Shown here in pieces: positions 1 to 14,100 of a DNA stretch of 64,000 nt (its first letter is position 1; each line of letters starts with the position of its first letter). A model generated the notes under the pieces. It was not told the DNA's origin. It made no database searches and worked only from the letters and a program-made list of their open reading frames with translations. The stretch is from Aspidiotus rigidus (Eukaryota > Arthropoda > Insecta > Hemiptera > Diaspididae), in contig JAVHKY010000030.1 of the NCBI GenBank assembly GCA_035079385.1, positions 558,001-622,000 on the forward strand, read 5' to 3'. Position numbers and translations under genes: made by a program.

Positions 1-3000
1 TATGGCTCAAAAGTTGAAATTTTTCCAAGTCCTCCAGCTGTCAATGTCATACGGATATAATAAGGCTTAAAATTTAAAATTTCTTCAAGTCCCTTGCCAT
101 AACAAATGATAGGAAGGGAACTAAGATTAATTTCACTGACCCATGACGTCATTAGGTCGTGACATCATAGGATCAAAAATCAAAATTTTACCAGATCCCT
201 TTCCTATCGTATAATATGGCTTGAAAGTCAAAATTTTTTCAAGGTGAAGGACTTGGAAAATTTTCACTGGCCCATGACGTCATTAGGTTGTAACATCACA
301 GGATCAAAAGTCAAAATTTTACCAAATCTCTTTTCTATCGTATAATACGGCTTGAAAGTCCAAATTTGGAGAATTTCAACTCACCCACGAAGTCATTAGG
401 TTGTGACATAATATGGTCAAAAGTCAAAATTCTTCCAAGTTTCTCAGCTGTCAACGTGGCTCAAAAATTTTTCAGGTGAAGGACTTGGAAAATTTTCACT
501 GGCCCATGACGTCATTAGGTTGTAACATCACAGGATCAAAAGTCAAAATTTTACCAAATCTCTTTTCTATCGTATAATACGGCTTGAAAGTCCAAATTTG
601 GAGAATTTCAACTCACCCACGAAGTCATTAGGTTGTGACATAATATGGTCAAAAGTCAAAATTCTTCCAAGTTTCTCAGCTGTCAACGTGGCTCAAAAAT
701 TTTTCAGGTGAAGGACTTGGAAAATTTTCAGTGACCTGTTATGTCATTAGGTTGTGACGTCACATGGTCAAAAGTCAAAATCCTTCCAAGTCTCTCAGCT
801 GTCATATAACTTGGCTTGAAATTCAAAATTTTTCCAAGTCCTTCACAGGTTAAGCACTTGGAAAATTTTCACTGACCTATGATGTCATTAGATCATGACG
901 TCGCAAGGTCAAAAGTCAAAATGATTTCAAGTACCTTCCCTATCATATATTAAATGGCTCAAAATTTGAAAATCCAAGCCCCTTGCCATATTATATGATA
1001 GGAAGGGGACTAAGAATAATTTTACAGACTTATGACGTCATTAGATTGTGACGTCACAAGTTCAAAAGACAAAGTTTTCCCAAATCCCTTTCCTATCATA
1101 TAATATGGTTTGAAAGTCAAAATTTGTCCAAGTCCTTCACAGATGAAATCATTAGGTCGTGACGTCACCGGGTCAACAGTCAAAATGTTTCCCTTGTCAT
1201 AATATATGGTAGGAAGGAAACTAATAATAATTTTACAGACTTGTGACGTCACTGTGTCAAAAGACAACATTTTCCAAAAGCCCTTTCCTATCATATGTTG
1301 TACAGTGTAGCTTGGAATTCAAAATTTTTTCAAATCCTTCACGGGTGAAGAACTTGGAAAATTTTCACTGACCTGTGACATCATTAGTTTGTGACGTCAT
1401 AGAGTCAAAAGTCAAAATTCTTCCATTTCTCCCAGCTGCCATATAACATGGCTCAAAACGCGAAATTTGGTTGAAGCCCTTCACAGGACTTGAAAAGTTT
1501 GTACCAATCTATGACGTCATCAGAATATGACGTCATAGGGTCAAGAGTTTACATACTTCTAAGTCCTTTTCCTGTCATCTAATATGGCTCAAAATTAGAA
1601 ATTTGTGTCGTTTGCCGTAACATAAGTCAAAATTAGGACAATTTCCACTGACCCATGATGTTATTAGGTCGTGACATCACAGTTTTGAAAATCAGAATGA
1701 TTCCGAGACCCTTTCCTATCGTACCCAATATGCCTCAAAATTTGAAATTATTCCAAGTACTCTCACTGACCTATGATGCCATTAGGGCATGTTATCATAG
1801 GGTCAAAAGTTGAAATTTTCCCAATTCCCTTTCCTATCATATAATATGGCTCGGAGGTCAAAATTTTTTTAAATCATGGACAGGTAAAGAACTTGGGAAA
1901 ATTTTTACAAGCCCATGAAGTCATTAGATTGTGATGTCACAGGGTCAAAATTCAAAATTTTCCCAAATCCCTTTCCCATCATATAATATGGCTTAAAAGT
2001 GAAAATTTGGACAATTTCCACTGACCCATGATGTTATTAGGTTGTGACATTACAGGGTCAAAAGTCAAAATGATTCCAAGTCCCTTTCCTATCATATAAT
2101 ATGGCTCAAAATTTGAAATTTTTTCAAGTACTTTCATTGACCTATGATGCTATTAGGTCGTGTTGTCATAGGGTCATAAGTTGAAATTTTTTTCAAATCC
2201 TTTCCCCATCATAAAATATGACTCAAAATTTGAAATTTTTTACTTGGAAAATTTTCACCGACCTGTGATGTCATAAGGTCGTGACGTCACTGGGTTAAAA
2301 CTCAAAATTCCTCCAAGTTTCTCAGCTGTCATGTAACGTGGCTTGAAATTTTTCAGGTGAAAGACTTGGAAAATTTTGGCTATGATGTCATTAGGTTGTG
2401 GTGTCATAGGGTCAAAAGTCAAAATTTTCCCAAATCCCTTTCCTATCATATAATATGGCTCGCAATTTTCAATTATTTCAAGTACTTTCACTGACCTATG
2501 ATGCCATTAGGTCGTGTTGTCATAGGGTCAAAAGTTGAAATTTTTTCAAATCTCTTTCCTATCACATAATATGGCTTCGAGTTCAAAATTTTTTCAAATC
2601 ATTGACAGGTAAAGGACTTGGGAAAATTTTCACTGCCCCATGACGTCCTTAGATTGTGACGTCACAGGATCAACAGTCAAAATGTTCTCAAATCTCTTTC
2701 CTATCACATAATATGGCTTCGAGTTCAAAATTTTTTCAAATCATTGACAGGTAAAGGACTTGGGAAAATTTTCACTGCCCCATGACGTCCTTAGATTGTG
2801 ACGTCACAGGATCAACAGTCAAAATGTTCTCAAATCTCTTTCCTATCATATAATATGGCTTAAAAGTCGAAATTTGAACAATTTGCACTGACCCACAATG
2901 TTATTAGGTCGTGACATCACAGGGTCAAAAGTCAAAAGTCATCCAAGTCACTCAGTTGTCATATATGGCTCAAAATTTGAAATTCTTTCAAGTGCTTGGA

Positions 3001-3960
3001 AAATTTTTACTGACCTATGATGGCATTAGGTCGTGTTGTCATATGGTCAAATGTCAAAATTTTCCCAAATCCCTTTCCTATCATATGGTATGACTTAAAA
3101 GTCAAAATTTGGACAATTTTCACTGCCCTGCAATATCATTAGGTTGTGACGTCATTGGGTTAAAAGTCAAAATCCTTCCAAGTTTCTCAGTTGTCATGTA
3201 ACGTGGCTTGAAATTTTTTCAGGTGAAAGACTTGGAAAATTTTGGCTGACCCATGATGTTATTTGGTTGTGTTGTCATAGGGTCAAAAGTCAAAATTTTT
3301 CCAAATCCCTTTCCTATCATATAATATGGCTCGCAATTTTAAATCATTTCAAATACTTTCACTGACCTATGATGCCATTAGGTTGTGTTGTCATAGGGTC
3401 AAAAGTAGAAATTTTGGTTTTGAGGTCGAAATTTTTTCAAATCATTGACAGATAAAGGACTTAGAAAAATTTTCACTGCCCCATGACGTCCTTAAATTGT
3501 GACGTCACAGGGTCAAAAGTCAAAATTTTCCCAAATCTCTTTCCTATCATATAATATGGCTTAAAAGTCAAAATTTGAACAATTTTCACTGACCCACAAT
3601 GTTATTAGGTCATGACATCACAGGGTCAAAAGTCATCCGAGTCACTCAGTTGTCATATATGGCTCAAAATTTGAAATTTTTTCAAGTACTTGGAAAATTT
3701 TTACTGACCTACGGTAGCATTAGGTCGTGTTGTCATAGGGTCCAAAGTCAAAATTTTCCCAAATCCCTTTCCTATCATATGGTATGACTTAAAAGTCAGA
3801 ATTGGGACAATTTTCACTGACCTGTGATGTCATTAGGTTGTGACGTCATTGGGTTAAAAGTCAAAATTCTTTCAAGTTTCTCAGCTGTCATATAACGTGG
3901 CTTGAAATTTTTTCAGGTGAAAGACTTGAAAATTTTCACTGACCTGTGACGTCACAAGTT
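1..3960. repeat. Degenerate tandem-repeat field with TGACGTCA palindromes
   Basis: The stretch is built from variants of one theme: a TGACGTCATTAGGTTGTGAC core, then GGGTCAAAAGTCAAAATTTT, then CCCTTTCCTATCATATAATA and TGGCTTGAAA. Recent internal duplications are visible: a 232-bp unit starts near 243, 475 and 707, and a 142-bp unit repeats near 2551 and 2693. Short open frames here are by-products of the repeats. The reverse complement of the theme resembles the 45-bp minisatellite unit at 54.2 and 59.7 kb, so I treat them as one family. The array ends near 3960. It lies 3' of lipin exon 5 on the minus strand, so it is probably inside a lipin intron. Confidence 0.85.
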
Positions 3961-5163
3961 AGTTTTTGCCGGGCGCAATACAACGCACGGCAAAGATTTA
4001 AAAATATACCTCCATAGAACAGGTTTTCTGTTAAACTTTTGGCGTAGTATGACGTCATAAATTACGTTGACCTAAATTAGGCGTACTTATACATATGATG
4101 AACTAGATACTTATATGAGTGCACGCCAGACAATATGACATCATCAGGGGATGATTCTTTATAGAAGATGAATTCAAAGTAATCAGAGAGTGATGTCGAA
4201 AAAAAGTACAATAGTTATAAAAGAGAAAGAGGACATTTAAGACTTTCAAGAACTCCAACCACATAAATAAGAAAGAAAAGTTATGTATGACAGATGCTTG
4301 AGAACATTGGAGACTGCAGAAAGTGCAATGACCGCTAATTCTCCCCCCCCCCCTTCTGATTTCTCATTATTTAAAACTGCATTTCCATCTTTTCGATGTG
4401 ATAATGATGAATAGTAATTTTTAGTGATTCTCTCAAAGACAAGAGAATTGATACGGAGAATAGGAACCAAGTGAGAGGCCTGTACAAAAGATTTTACTTG
4501 GAGTAAGCATACACACACGCACACACACTCTGTCTCTCTTTTTCTCCCTCTAAAACTGCGACTTTATGAGAATTTTGCCGTGTCAATTACATTGTCATAA
4601 GAGTCACTAAAGGGTAGCAAAGTATGACAGAACTTCCAAAGTGCCTACAGTATTTTAAAATAGAAAAATAAACTGATAATCATGCTGATAACAGGTCAAG
4701 TATTTAAGGTGCGCCATTTGATACACCTACTCGTACGTAGAGAGGTTTAATGACGCCTGCATTTGAGGCCTCGCACTTTCAGATGGGAATTTCTGTACTG
4801 AAGCCATCTTCCAACACAAAGAGGCAGATACTGTCCGAGATAGCAAATTGGGCACCCTCGTAGTAATTATTAATTGAAAAGTTCTCTTCCTGCAAAGAAA
4901 AATGATCCCAAAAGCTGCGCTACTTCCGAGCACTTGTAGCAAGAAAGCGATTTTTTACTTGAAAACTTTCTCTATCGTGACAAGAAAGTTTAGCTGTCCA
5001 CTACGTCGTAATACACAATAATACGGTATTAGAAGGCAAATGAAAATGGACCCAATTTTTCGTGACGTACTCTTTACACAACAGCTGTAATCGCGACGCG
5101 TCGCGTGACCAAAATTTTTCATTCTTTATACAACGACGAATTATAGAAGACGAAGAAAATTAC
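3961..5163. other. Probable lipin intron DNA, no gene seen
   Basis: This lies between the tandem array and the donor of lipin exon 5. It starts with a GC-richer segment and a CATAGAACAGG module (3990-4040) that resembles the repeat family at 54-60 kb. It also holds a poly-C tract near 4345 and a CA-rich tract near 4510. I found no further lipin exon; the short minus-strand open frames at 4246-4524 and 4727-4942 resemble no lipin segment. Confidence 0.5.
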
Positions 5164-8100
5164 CTTCGCTTTTAAACGTATCCATGCAATGACAATGAGG
5201 TAAATATAACCTAGCGATTTCGGGATCTAGTTCGTCCGCGTCTAATTGCGATAAATAAATAGATCCTTCTATTTCGTTGTTCCTTATACGTTGAGCTTTT
5301 TTCATAAATCCTAACATACTCGCTAACATCGAACGTTGAACTTGCGCTGTGGAAAATATACACGATAAATAGGTATGAACCATATTATTATTATTATTAT
5401 TACTACTACATATTTCTACCCGGAAAATCTGGTAACGAAATAATATATCGTGCGAATTCGATACTGTATACCATTCTACCGCATGTGTGATGAAATACAT
5501 ATGATATGCGGCTCCGATATTAATAAGGTTATTTAATACAAGCGAAAGCACACGTGCCGATCAAGGTAGCATACGTCAACAAAACAACAAGCCTATATAA
5601 GTATAATACGTTTACAAAAATTAAATCCTCCGTTTACGACGATTGTAACCCGACAAAATTGGGAGGAAAAATTGCCTAATTACGAATTCCCAAGTTGAAA
5701 AAATTTGTCATCGAGGAGAGACAGTGGGTGAATAAACAATTTTTTATACATATACGATAGAGCTATTAAAGCCAAGACCTAGTACACTATTTTTTTCGTA
5801 AGAAAGCTTGTTTATCTAGGTTCGCGTATTATTACGCGTCGTACGATTGGACGAAAAGTATCGCGTGTTCCACTCCTATAATCCACGTGTTTATAGATTT
5901 GAAAGTTCGCGTCGAGTTGGTATATACGGTACTGTCGCAGACGCAGACTAATCACAATGCATTTTTTTTCATTTACATAATCGATAAATACCGCAACAGA
6001 TTCGTTTCATCTGGTCTCTAGCAACTCCATACGATTCGTTACGACGGTATTATAGGTATACATAATATAGCGCAGGAGGAGGGCAAGAGGGGCGCAAAAC
6101 TTGACGCACTTTACCTACAAATCGCGGAGACTTGATCGAGTTACTAGGTTACTTATGTAAAGGCTATAGGAGGAAATCTAGTTCTTCTTTCTATAACTAG
6201 ACGATCGTCATAGGCACCGGTGGATATACATCTGTCAAGACATCAGAGACCTTCTCGTCCAAATACGGAGAATGGTTATTTTCTCACAGTAATTATACGA
6301 ACGGACAAAAGAAATTAGGCTGATCGCGCGAGAAGGGGAAATATTATCTAGAGACAAAGAACTTTTTCCTTCGCGACAGACTGCTGACGTATGCCTATAC
6401 GAATAGTACAATATCATTGCACGTCCTTCACCAATACCAGGTTTTATCCGAGACGTTTTTGTAAACACATGGTATGCTGAGATTACGTAAGTCACTTTAT
6501 CGTGGATGTCAATCTCATCAATTATGTATACGTTGCAAATTTTTTCGCACATTCTATCATTTATGTAGCGACGACGGCCTGCTCTCGTGCCATTCCTCCT
6601 TAGTTGAGGGACTTCGAAGCAGACTTTGTACGGTCTATCGAACTCCGTAACGAATTGCAAATCGAGCGCGATAGGTGAACCGGACAAAACAGAGACCGGA
6701 GTCTGGATGGCGACCACTGACTTTCCGGGATTTTTTCGTATGATATCAAAATTAATTGCTAGCGATTCTTCTTTCAGGCTGTACGCACTTCATTTTCAAA
6801 TGTCAATACTGAACGCTCCATCAATAAACTTTTGAGAACAACGGGAAACAAATCAAAAAGAAGAGGAAGGGTCATGATAATTTCTACGTACCATAGCCCT
6901 TGCGTGGAAAAAATCGTCTTATCCAATTCACCAAATATCGTTTCACCACTTCTTGAAGGCAGGCAGGGTAATTGCATACCTAAGCCGCCTGATGAGGAAC
7001 CTAGAAGGACCGAGAGAAGCAAGAAGAAGGATCGTGATGAGCTCCTACTATATGGTGCCTCAACATGGGCCGACTCAATGAAGATACCATACAGAAGGAG
7101 AGAGACGGTAAAGACCCAACAAAGAGCTAAGCTGAGGTGTGTTAGTGCCTACCGCACTGTGTCGACGGAGACTCTCGAGCTCCTTGCTGAGGAGAGGGCA
7201 GTGGTGTTCAAAGCAAACAGAAGACGACGACCGATCACGAGGTTTCGCGGGTCAAGCAGGAGGTCAGGCGCTCCTCGCTTGAGAAATGGAAAGCAAGAAT
7301 TGTTCAGAGGAAGCTGAGTGAATGAACAGAGATCATGGCCAGCTGAACTTTCACCTGACGCAGGTGTTAAGCGGTGATGGCGGCTTCAACCTTCACGAAA
7401 AGTTAAGAAAAGTTGAGCAGCCAAAATCTTCGCACTGCAATCAAGGGCGGGATGATGAACCGCAGCACGCCTCATCTGAATGTTGGGCGTGAGCGGGGCA
7501 AACTTAGTCGGTTCCTTCAAGCGATTGGATTAGACAAAGCGCTTGCTTCGAGTACCCTGGTATTCACCCTGCTAACCCTGCTAGGTTCCAAAGAAGTATG
7601 GAACCAGGTGTCTGCATTTGCAGTCACCGTCATCCCAGGAATGGAATAGGCAAATGCAGAACCACACTATGACCCACTCACACCTGTGTTTGTACCATCC
7701 ATATCTAACCAAATATGCAAAAAGAAGAGGAAAATCATCCCTGAAGCAAGAAGAAGATGAAGAGACTACAACAGCGATCTGCTATACCTAAGGTGGTGTT
7801 ATTGTTGTGTGTTCTTAATGTTTTGGTGCCTGGGGCACTGCAGTTGACTGTTACCATGGTAGCTAGGCGATTGCCGAGTGGAAGAGGGGGCTCCCCCATG
7901 GAGATTCTTCCAACACCGAGGTTATACCCGAAAGGGTCGATTCCAATAGGGTTTGCGAAATAACAGTGATATAACTGTTATAAACGATGGCTGAAAGGAA
8001 ATAAATATTCGAGACCAATTGACCTGACCAACAACCGTTTAAAAGGATCGACCAAGACCTCTTGACCGATAAGTGTCGGTTAAAACGTTCATAGCTTTTT

Positions 8101-11100
8101 TCAATGGTTACGGTTATGAAGGTTCTTGAATTGAATTGTGGGGTCCGGTTCCTTTCGGTTTTGGTTCCAGAACCCGATAGTGAGATCCGGTTCCAGAACC
8201 CGATGGCGAGATCCAGTTCCTCTCAGTTCCGGTTCCAGAATCCTAGAAATACAGGAGGAGAACCGTTTCCTGTAGCGGTATTTGGTTCCGGTTCTCAGCC
8301 CTAGTTCTTCATTTACCTCAAATTTGAATACTTGGAAAATTTAAAACGTCCAGGGTGGAAGGTTCGATAGTTCAACTCCCACTTACCAAAAATCTAAACG
8401 TTTCTAGGTATAAGGTGTTGGTGGGCACCACCACTTGTGGGAATTTGTGGTCAAATCGCTCACACGTTACGGTTTCCGTTGTAAAGATTCTTGGGGGCTA
8501 AATTGTGGGATCCGGTTCCTTTTCATTCCAGTTCCTGAACCAGATAGTGACATCCGGTTCCAGAACCCAAAAGTGAGACCCGGTTCCTTTCGGTTCCGGT
8601 TCCAGAACCCGATAGCGAGATCCGTTCCTCTTGCTTCCAGTTCCAGAATTGTAAAAATAAGGGAGAACCGCTTTCTGTAGCGGGATTTGGTTCCGGTTCT
8701 CAGCCCTATATAGCGGTCATGTTGGCAGTTATTTTTTAATGTCTTTTACTTCAAAAATATGTTTTTCTCAGTTAAAAACATGTTTTTCAAGTTCGAAACA
8801 TGTTTTTTCGGTTTAAAACATGTTTTCATGTTTTTTTCATATTAAAACATGTTCTTCAAGTTAAAAACATATTTTTTAAGTTCAAAAAGATGTTTTTTCC
8901 GTTTAAAACGTATTTTTCAAGTTTAAAAACATGTTTTTTCAATTACAAACATATTTTTTCGGTTTAAAACATGGTTTTTAGGTTTAAAACATGTTTTTCA
9001 GTTTAAAAACATGTTTTTCTAATTTAAAGACATATTTTTTCAGTTTAAAAACATGTTCTTTCTACCAAAAAAATATTTTTCTCTGTTTTGACCCACTAAG
9101 ACCGTTTCAGAAAATACTTGAAGCGACCGATAACCGTTAACCGGTTTCATTTTGAAGCTGACGGGACTAACAACCGTTATCCACTTATAATTATTTTGGT
9201 CAAAAACCCTATCGTTGAAGAAAACAAAATTAAATGCATACGCAACGCGCACCCACTCCACCACGGAGCACCGGTGGCGCTGCACATGCGACTTTGTAGT
9301 GTGACCATTTTTTCTTCATTAGGAAACCTGTGTTGTAAATGGTTCTTTTGGGAAGTACGTCCTTTGTTCATTGCAGACCGACGAGGGCTCTGACCTACTT
9401 CGAGGTCTTGAAAAAGTTTTGACATTCAAGGTACACATAGAAGAACAACAACTTCCTTATCAAAGTTGAACGAGGATCGCAAGAACCTGTTTTATGGGTC
9501 AAGAATTCAAAGTCCCTCTACTGTCATATTTTTTTAGCTTGAAACTTTTCCAAGTCCCCCTACCTGCAGAAATACCCATCCTTTACATGGAACCCTCGTA
9601 CGCAGCTACCGAAGCCTGTTTACCCTTTACTGGTCATCTGTTACCCTATCTAGCCTCTGATCTCTGCCCCCCTTTATGAGGCCCTCTCCAACACTTCAAT
9701 AATTTCTTTCATCCACAACGCTTATTCTGCATATTTTCTTATTGATACCACGCCATGATTTCGACCATAACGGGAAGTATAATAAGACTCTATCATTGCA
9801 TAGAAGTAAGTCTTCAGCTGATGGCTGCATTTCTTTGATGACGTCATTCAACGCCAAAAGGCGGAACCTCGGATGTAAAAGCAGACATCAGCTAGATTCA
9901 TATCAGAAGTAGAATTACATCTAATGATCCTTCATACGGTGTCAAGATCCTCTAACTAGGACGTCAAAGATATTAACAGTCACAAATTTAAAGGTTGTCT
10001 ATTATCGATGAATCAATCACTATTCCGCGACCTGCGGGCCAAAACAATCGAAACTTTTGCTGAACCTTTTCTACCTCAACGGAGTACCTGCGTCTCCACA
10101 AATTGTCTGTCACCGTTGTGAGCTGACACGTTTTTTTTTCTTTATTTCAAAAGGACCAAAGAAGAAGAAGAAGGATATGCAAAATCGTCACCCCAGACTA
10201 AAATTTACTTTTGGTTGTATGGGATAACCAGGCATTCGTTTTTGACTGTCCGCCAGAAGTGGACCAGCTCACACATGACATGAGGCAGAGTTCCTGGAGT
10301 ATCTGGATCACCAACATCTACACTCAAGAATTATAAGAGTGTCATGAAGATAAAGTGCAGAAGGTGATGCACTTCAAGAACCGCCACAGTTTTGAAAAGC
10401 GTACCCCAAAGAGTGAAAAGAAACATGGTGTTCAACTGCACAAAAAGCCATTGCACCAGGTCAATACTGAATATTACGGAGTCACTATAACAACCACTGC
10501 TGGACGCCGCAAACATGTTGGGCTCTATACCAACAAGGGAACTTTTCACCCTGCTGAACAAGTTCTACAGCCAGGAAAACCCGCTGTTACCAATACTGGC
10601 AAAGATATTCTTGAATGCCATGTAAAAGAAGACATTGAGAGGCAGCAAGTTCAGAAACTTGATCAAGAACTGGGCTAGATACGTAAATATCTTAATTGTG
10701 TGGTCAAGCACTAGCAAATCATTCTGGAAACGAATTCAATGAATGAGAGTATCGAAGTCACAGTGGAAAAGGGCAATTAGGCCATAAACTATTTGGACCT
10801 AATTTTTACACTAGAATAGAGAATCTACAGGGAGCGTATCCACACTGAAACCATCATACCAAAGGACTCCTACCACCACTCTAGACAAAAGTTGGCCTCG
10901 ATTCAGAACTACTGTAACCGAGCAATTTCTTTCTTAATGTACAACGAAGAGAAAAGGATAGAAATGGACTATTGCAAAATATCGCAAAATGCTACTTGCT
11001 GATGTTCCTTCAGTCTTCGTTTACTTCTCTTTTCAACGTGATTTCCCATAAGCGAAACTAATGTTCAGAAAACAGTTTAATATTTTGAAAACAGAACGTT

Positions 11101-14100
11101 AATAAGGCAGGAGAGGTCAGGTACCTCCGGAGGCAAAATGCTCCAGCTTCCAAAATCTTGGTTTAAATCCTCACTATAGCACTCCGGAGGCACTTTGAAG
11201 GTAGCCCCAGATGCCTCCAAAAGGGTTCTTGGAGGCGCCTCCAAGCCTCCAGTAAGCCTTCAAAATTTCAGCTAGCCTCCAGACTCCAACACCCTTGCTT
11301 TCCACCTGTATCAGCCAATGGACAATGAATTCTCAATACTATCAGATTCTGCGATAATGATTGGTGGATGAAAATCACCTCAATCGCACGTAGGATTGTT
11401 TTGCCGATGAGTTCAGTTCGAGTTCCGGAAGCGAACTACGAAAAAGCCAGAAGAGGCTGTTCCAATCACCCAGTGGATGTTCCTTTTGATGAAAAAGCCG
11501 GAAGAGGCTATCAATGTAATAGTAAGTGATATCGTTTGGTGGAAGATTGGATCAAGAGCAGTTATCGATTGAAGATTGGATTAGAACACTATTCCTGACT
11601 GGAGGATTTGTGATTTGTCAACTGATGTATATCTTTTGAAATAAATTACTAGATTCGTTATACATCTTTCCTAATTCTCATTAATTTCATTAATTATGTA
11701 AAAATATGCGGGTACGAGCTCGCGACAAAATTGGCGAGAATAAAAAATTTTCCGAGCGGTTCTGTTTCATAAAGAAAAATCTGCGAGAAAAAAACCGACC
11801 TAACCGATTTGCGTAAATTCGATATAAGCCAGATCTTTTTCATTGTGAGCGCGAAAATAAATTTATGCGCGATCCGCACTTCCGTTTGACCTTGTCACCT
11901 TCGGTCAACCGATCTACCTATGCTCAGACGAGTATCCATACTTTACCGGGTTATTGTAAACGCGTTTTTATCACCTACACAAGGCGAGTTTATCTTTACA
12001 AAAAGCTATTATATAAAACTTGAGAGCGAACGTACGAGTACACAACGATATTGTCTTCGTTTTATTTAATATATTCTCTCCTTATCCAAACACGCTGCCA
12101 TCTTCGTCCAAAATGTACGACCTCGCCAAAATTGAAAAATAAATAAACACGAAATTCGAAAATGAAAAGCGAATATCAGCTCGGGTTGCCAGATCGACGA
12201 TAATTTCGCGATTATTACAAGTTAAAATTAGATAGCAGCAGCTATTGAATTGTACTCGTATAATCGAAATTCAAAAGACTGCACAAGTTGAATGCAACAA
12301 TTAAACGGCACGTTCGATCGATTGAACAAAAAAATAGATTAACGAGGGAATTTTCGAAGAAATTTGTAGATACGATTAATGGCGCCTGAAGTGTATTGAC
12401 TTGTAGAGGTCGAGGACCGAGAAAGTAACAAAGGGTGCTTTCCAACAGTAGAAAATCGTCGACCGAACTGCTCCTCCGGTCGACGATAACAGTTTATTTC
12501 TGCGATAGTTACAATCGTCGATAGGACGCGAGAATTTAATGATCGCGGAATTCGCATGGGTCAAGGTCCGAATTAGTATCTAATGACACGTACCACTTCC
12601 ACCTGTCACGGAAATATCATGCATCTATATCGCCTGCGCCTATGATATTCATCGCGCGACGATGCGATAAGACCGAGAAGCCGAAGATTGGAGTTCGTCT
12701 GCGAATTAGAATCTACCAATATCACAAAAAAAACGACTGTCCGACAGTTTTTCAAACACAGAAAAAAGACACGACACATCAAAACATTTGTATTTCGTTA
12801 GACAGTATGATAACTGAACGGCTTCTCGGTCTCATACGTAGCTTATCATTACGATTAAATAGAAAAAATCACTTACGATTGCGATCCTTTGTCGGCTCGT
12901 TCTGGCAGGGTAATTCGTCCATTTCCGCTTTGAGTATAGGAGAGGGTAGTTCTCCCCAACGCCACGAGGGACGATGAACCATCAATTGTTGTTGAACAGC
13001 TTCGTTATCGGCGATATCGCAATCTTCGCAACTCTTTGGCCGAGTGGACACCTCAAATTCGGTATCCGACTGAACCGGAGTGAATTGTTTCGAGTCGTGA
13101 TTACTTTAAAAATAAAAAGAACAAGGAAACTTCAATACCCTCGCGCGTACAATCCTGCGAAATACATAAATTTGAGAAAATTTAATACCCGCAGGGAATA
13201 TCCGTATCACTGAAAAAGTGCAAGTCAGACGTTATCGAACTGACTACGGGAGGGCAACTCGACTCCGCCTCCAATTTGGCGACTTCTTCGTCTAGAGTGT
13301 CGCTCTTCAGTAATTCGTCACCGTCGACGACGCAGGCCCCTTCTTTGCTCAACAAATGAATGTCGTCCGCTGTTTTGGGGCTGACGACATCCTCTTCGCA
13401 CAGCTCTTCCTTACCCTCGACCGAGGAAACTTTCCTCCTACGTCTGCGTTTCTTCTTCGCGCCAGTCGTCTTCGCGTTCGTCGAATTCAAATTGTTCTCC
13501 GAGGTTGTCAGTTTGGATACGAGTTTCTCGACTTCGGGTGAACTTTGGTAATCTTCGTGCTCGGACACACTTTGAATGGGTCGGAATTCTGAATTCTTCG
13601 GTATATCACAATCGGATAGCGACTGCACGGTTTTCGCATGGAAGGTTTTAATGGCGGCCGTCGAGGTCGGTGGCTCCGGCGAGTCTTCGTTCAGTTCGGA
13701 CACAGATTCTTGCGAGTCTTTGTTGTTATTTGACCTGCAAAATAGAGGACGAAATGCTAATGAGTTATTTAAACGAGTCATTAGCGGTGAACGATATAAT
13801 GTTTGTAGAAGGTTGTTGATCTCGCGCACTGGAGACGAAAAAGTGATAGCCAGCACTATCTACGACAAAGGAATATTTATTCGAGTCATTTTCCACTCTT
13901 TATGTAACCTTGATTCGTATTCTAACAACCGACGCTGAAGCGAATAGTTGGAATATCATTTCGTCAGCAGACAAAGGCGATTGAGAATATTGTAAAGTAG
14001 AACAATATGTTGGGGTCACGTTCAGGGTTTCATCGCATTTTAATTACTCGTACACAAGTCTGGCCAGATCTTTTCAAATGTCATCTTTCATGAAGTGAAG

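Larger units (their letters stand above)
5347..12876. other. Lipin intron 4 (about 7.5 kb) loaded with repeats
   Basis: The intron joins exon 4 (phase 1 donor GTAAGT at 12876) to exon 5 (acceptor ATTTTCCACAG before 5346). It contains an ATT microsatellite (5382-5402), a LINE relict near 7030-7395, a duplicated GGTTCC-rich segment (8104-8706), an ATGTTTTT minisatellite (8735-9060), a module resembling the AACAGGG...TTTTAT family (9486-9560), a possible Penelope-like RT remnant (10760-11000) and a CTCC-rich patch (11120-11290). The minus-strand open frame at 6235-6717 has no recognisable domain and is not needed to keep the lipin frame. Confidence 0.6.

Noticed and set aside
2911..3787. Two similar 60-62-codon open frames in the left array
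   Set aside because: Their similarity comes from tandem repeat units; there is no start context, domain or splice evidence.
6235..6717. 160-codon minus-strand open frame in lipin intron 4
   Set aside because: No domain was recognised, and lipin exons 4 and 5 join in frame without it.
8104..8680. Two similar open frames rich in RFQNP-like repeats
   Set aside because: They are translations of the GGTTCCAGAACCC minisatellite, not genes.
13356..13938. Plus-strand open frames opposite lipin exon 3
   Set aside because: They are antisense shadows of the lipin coding exon.
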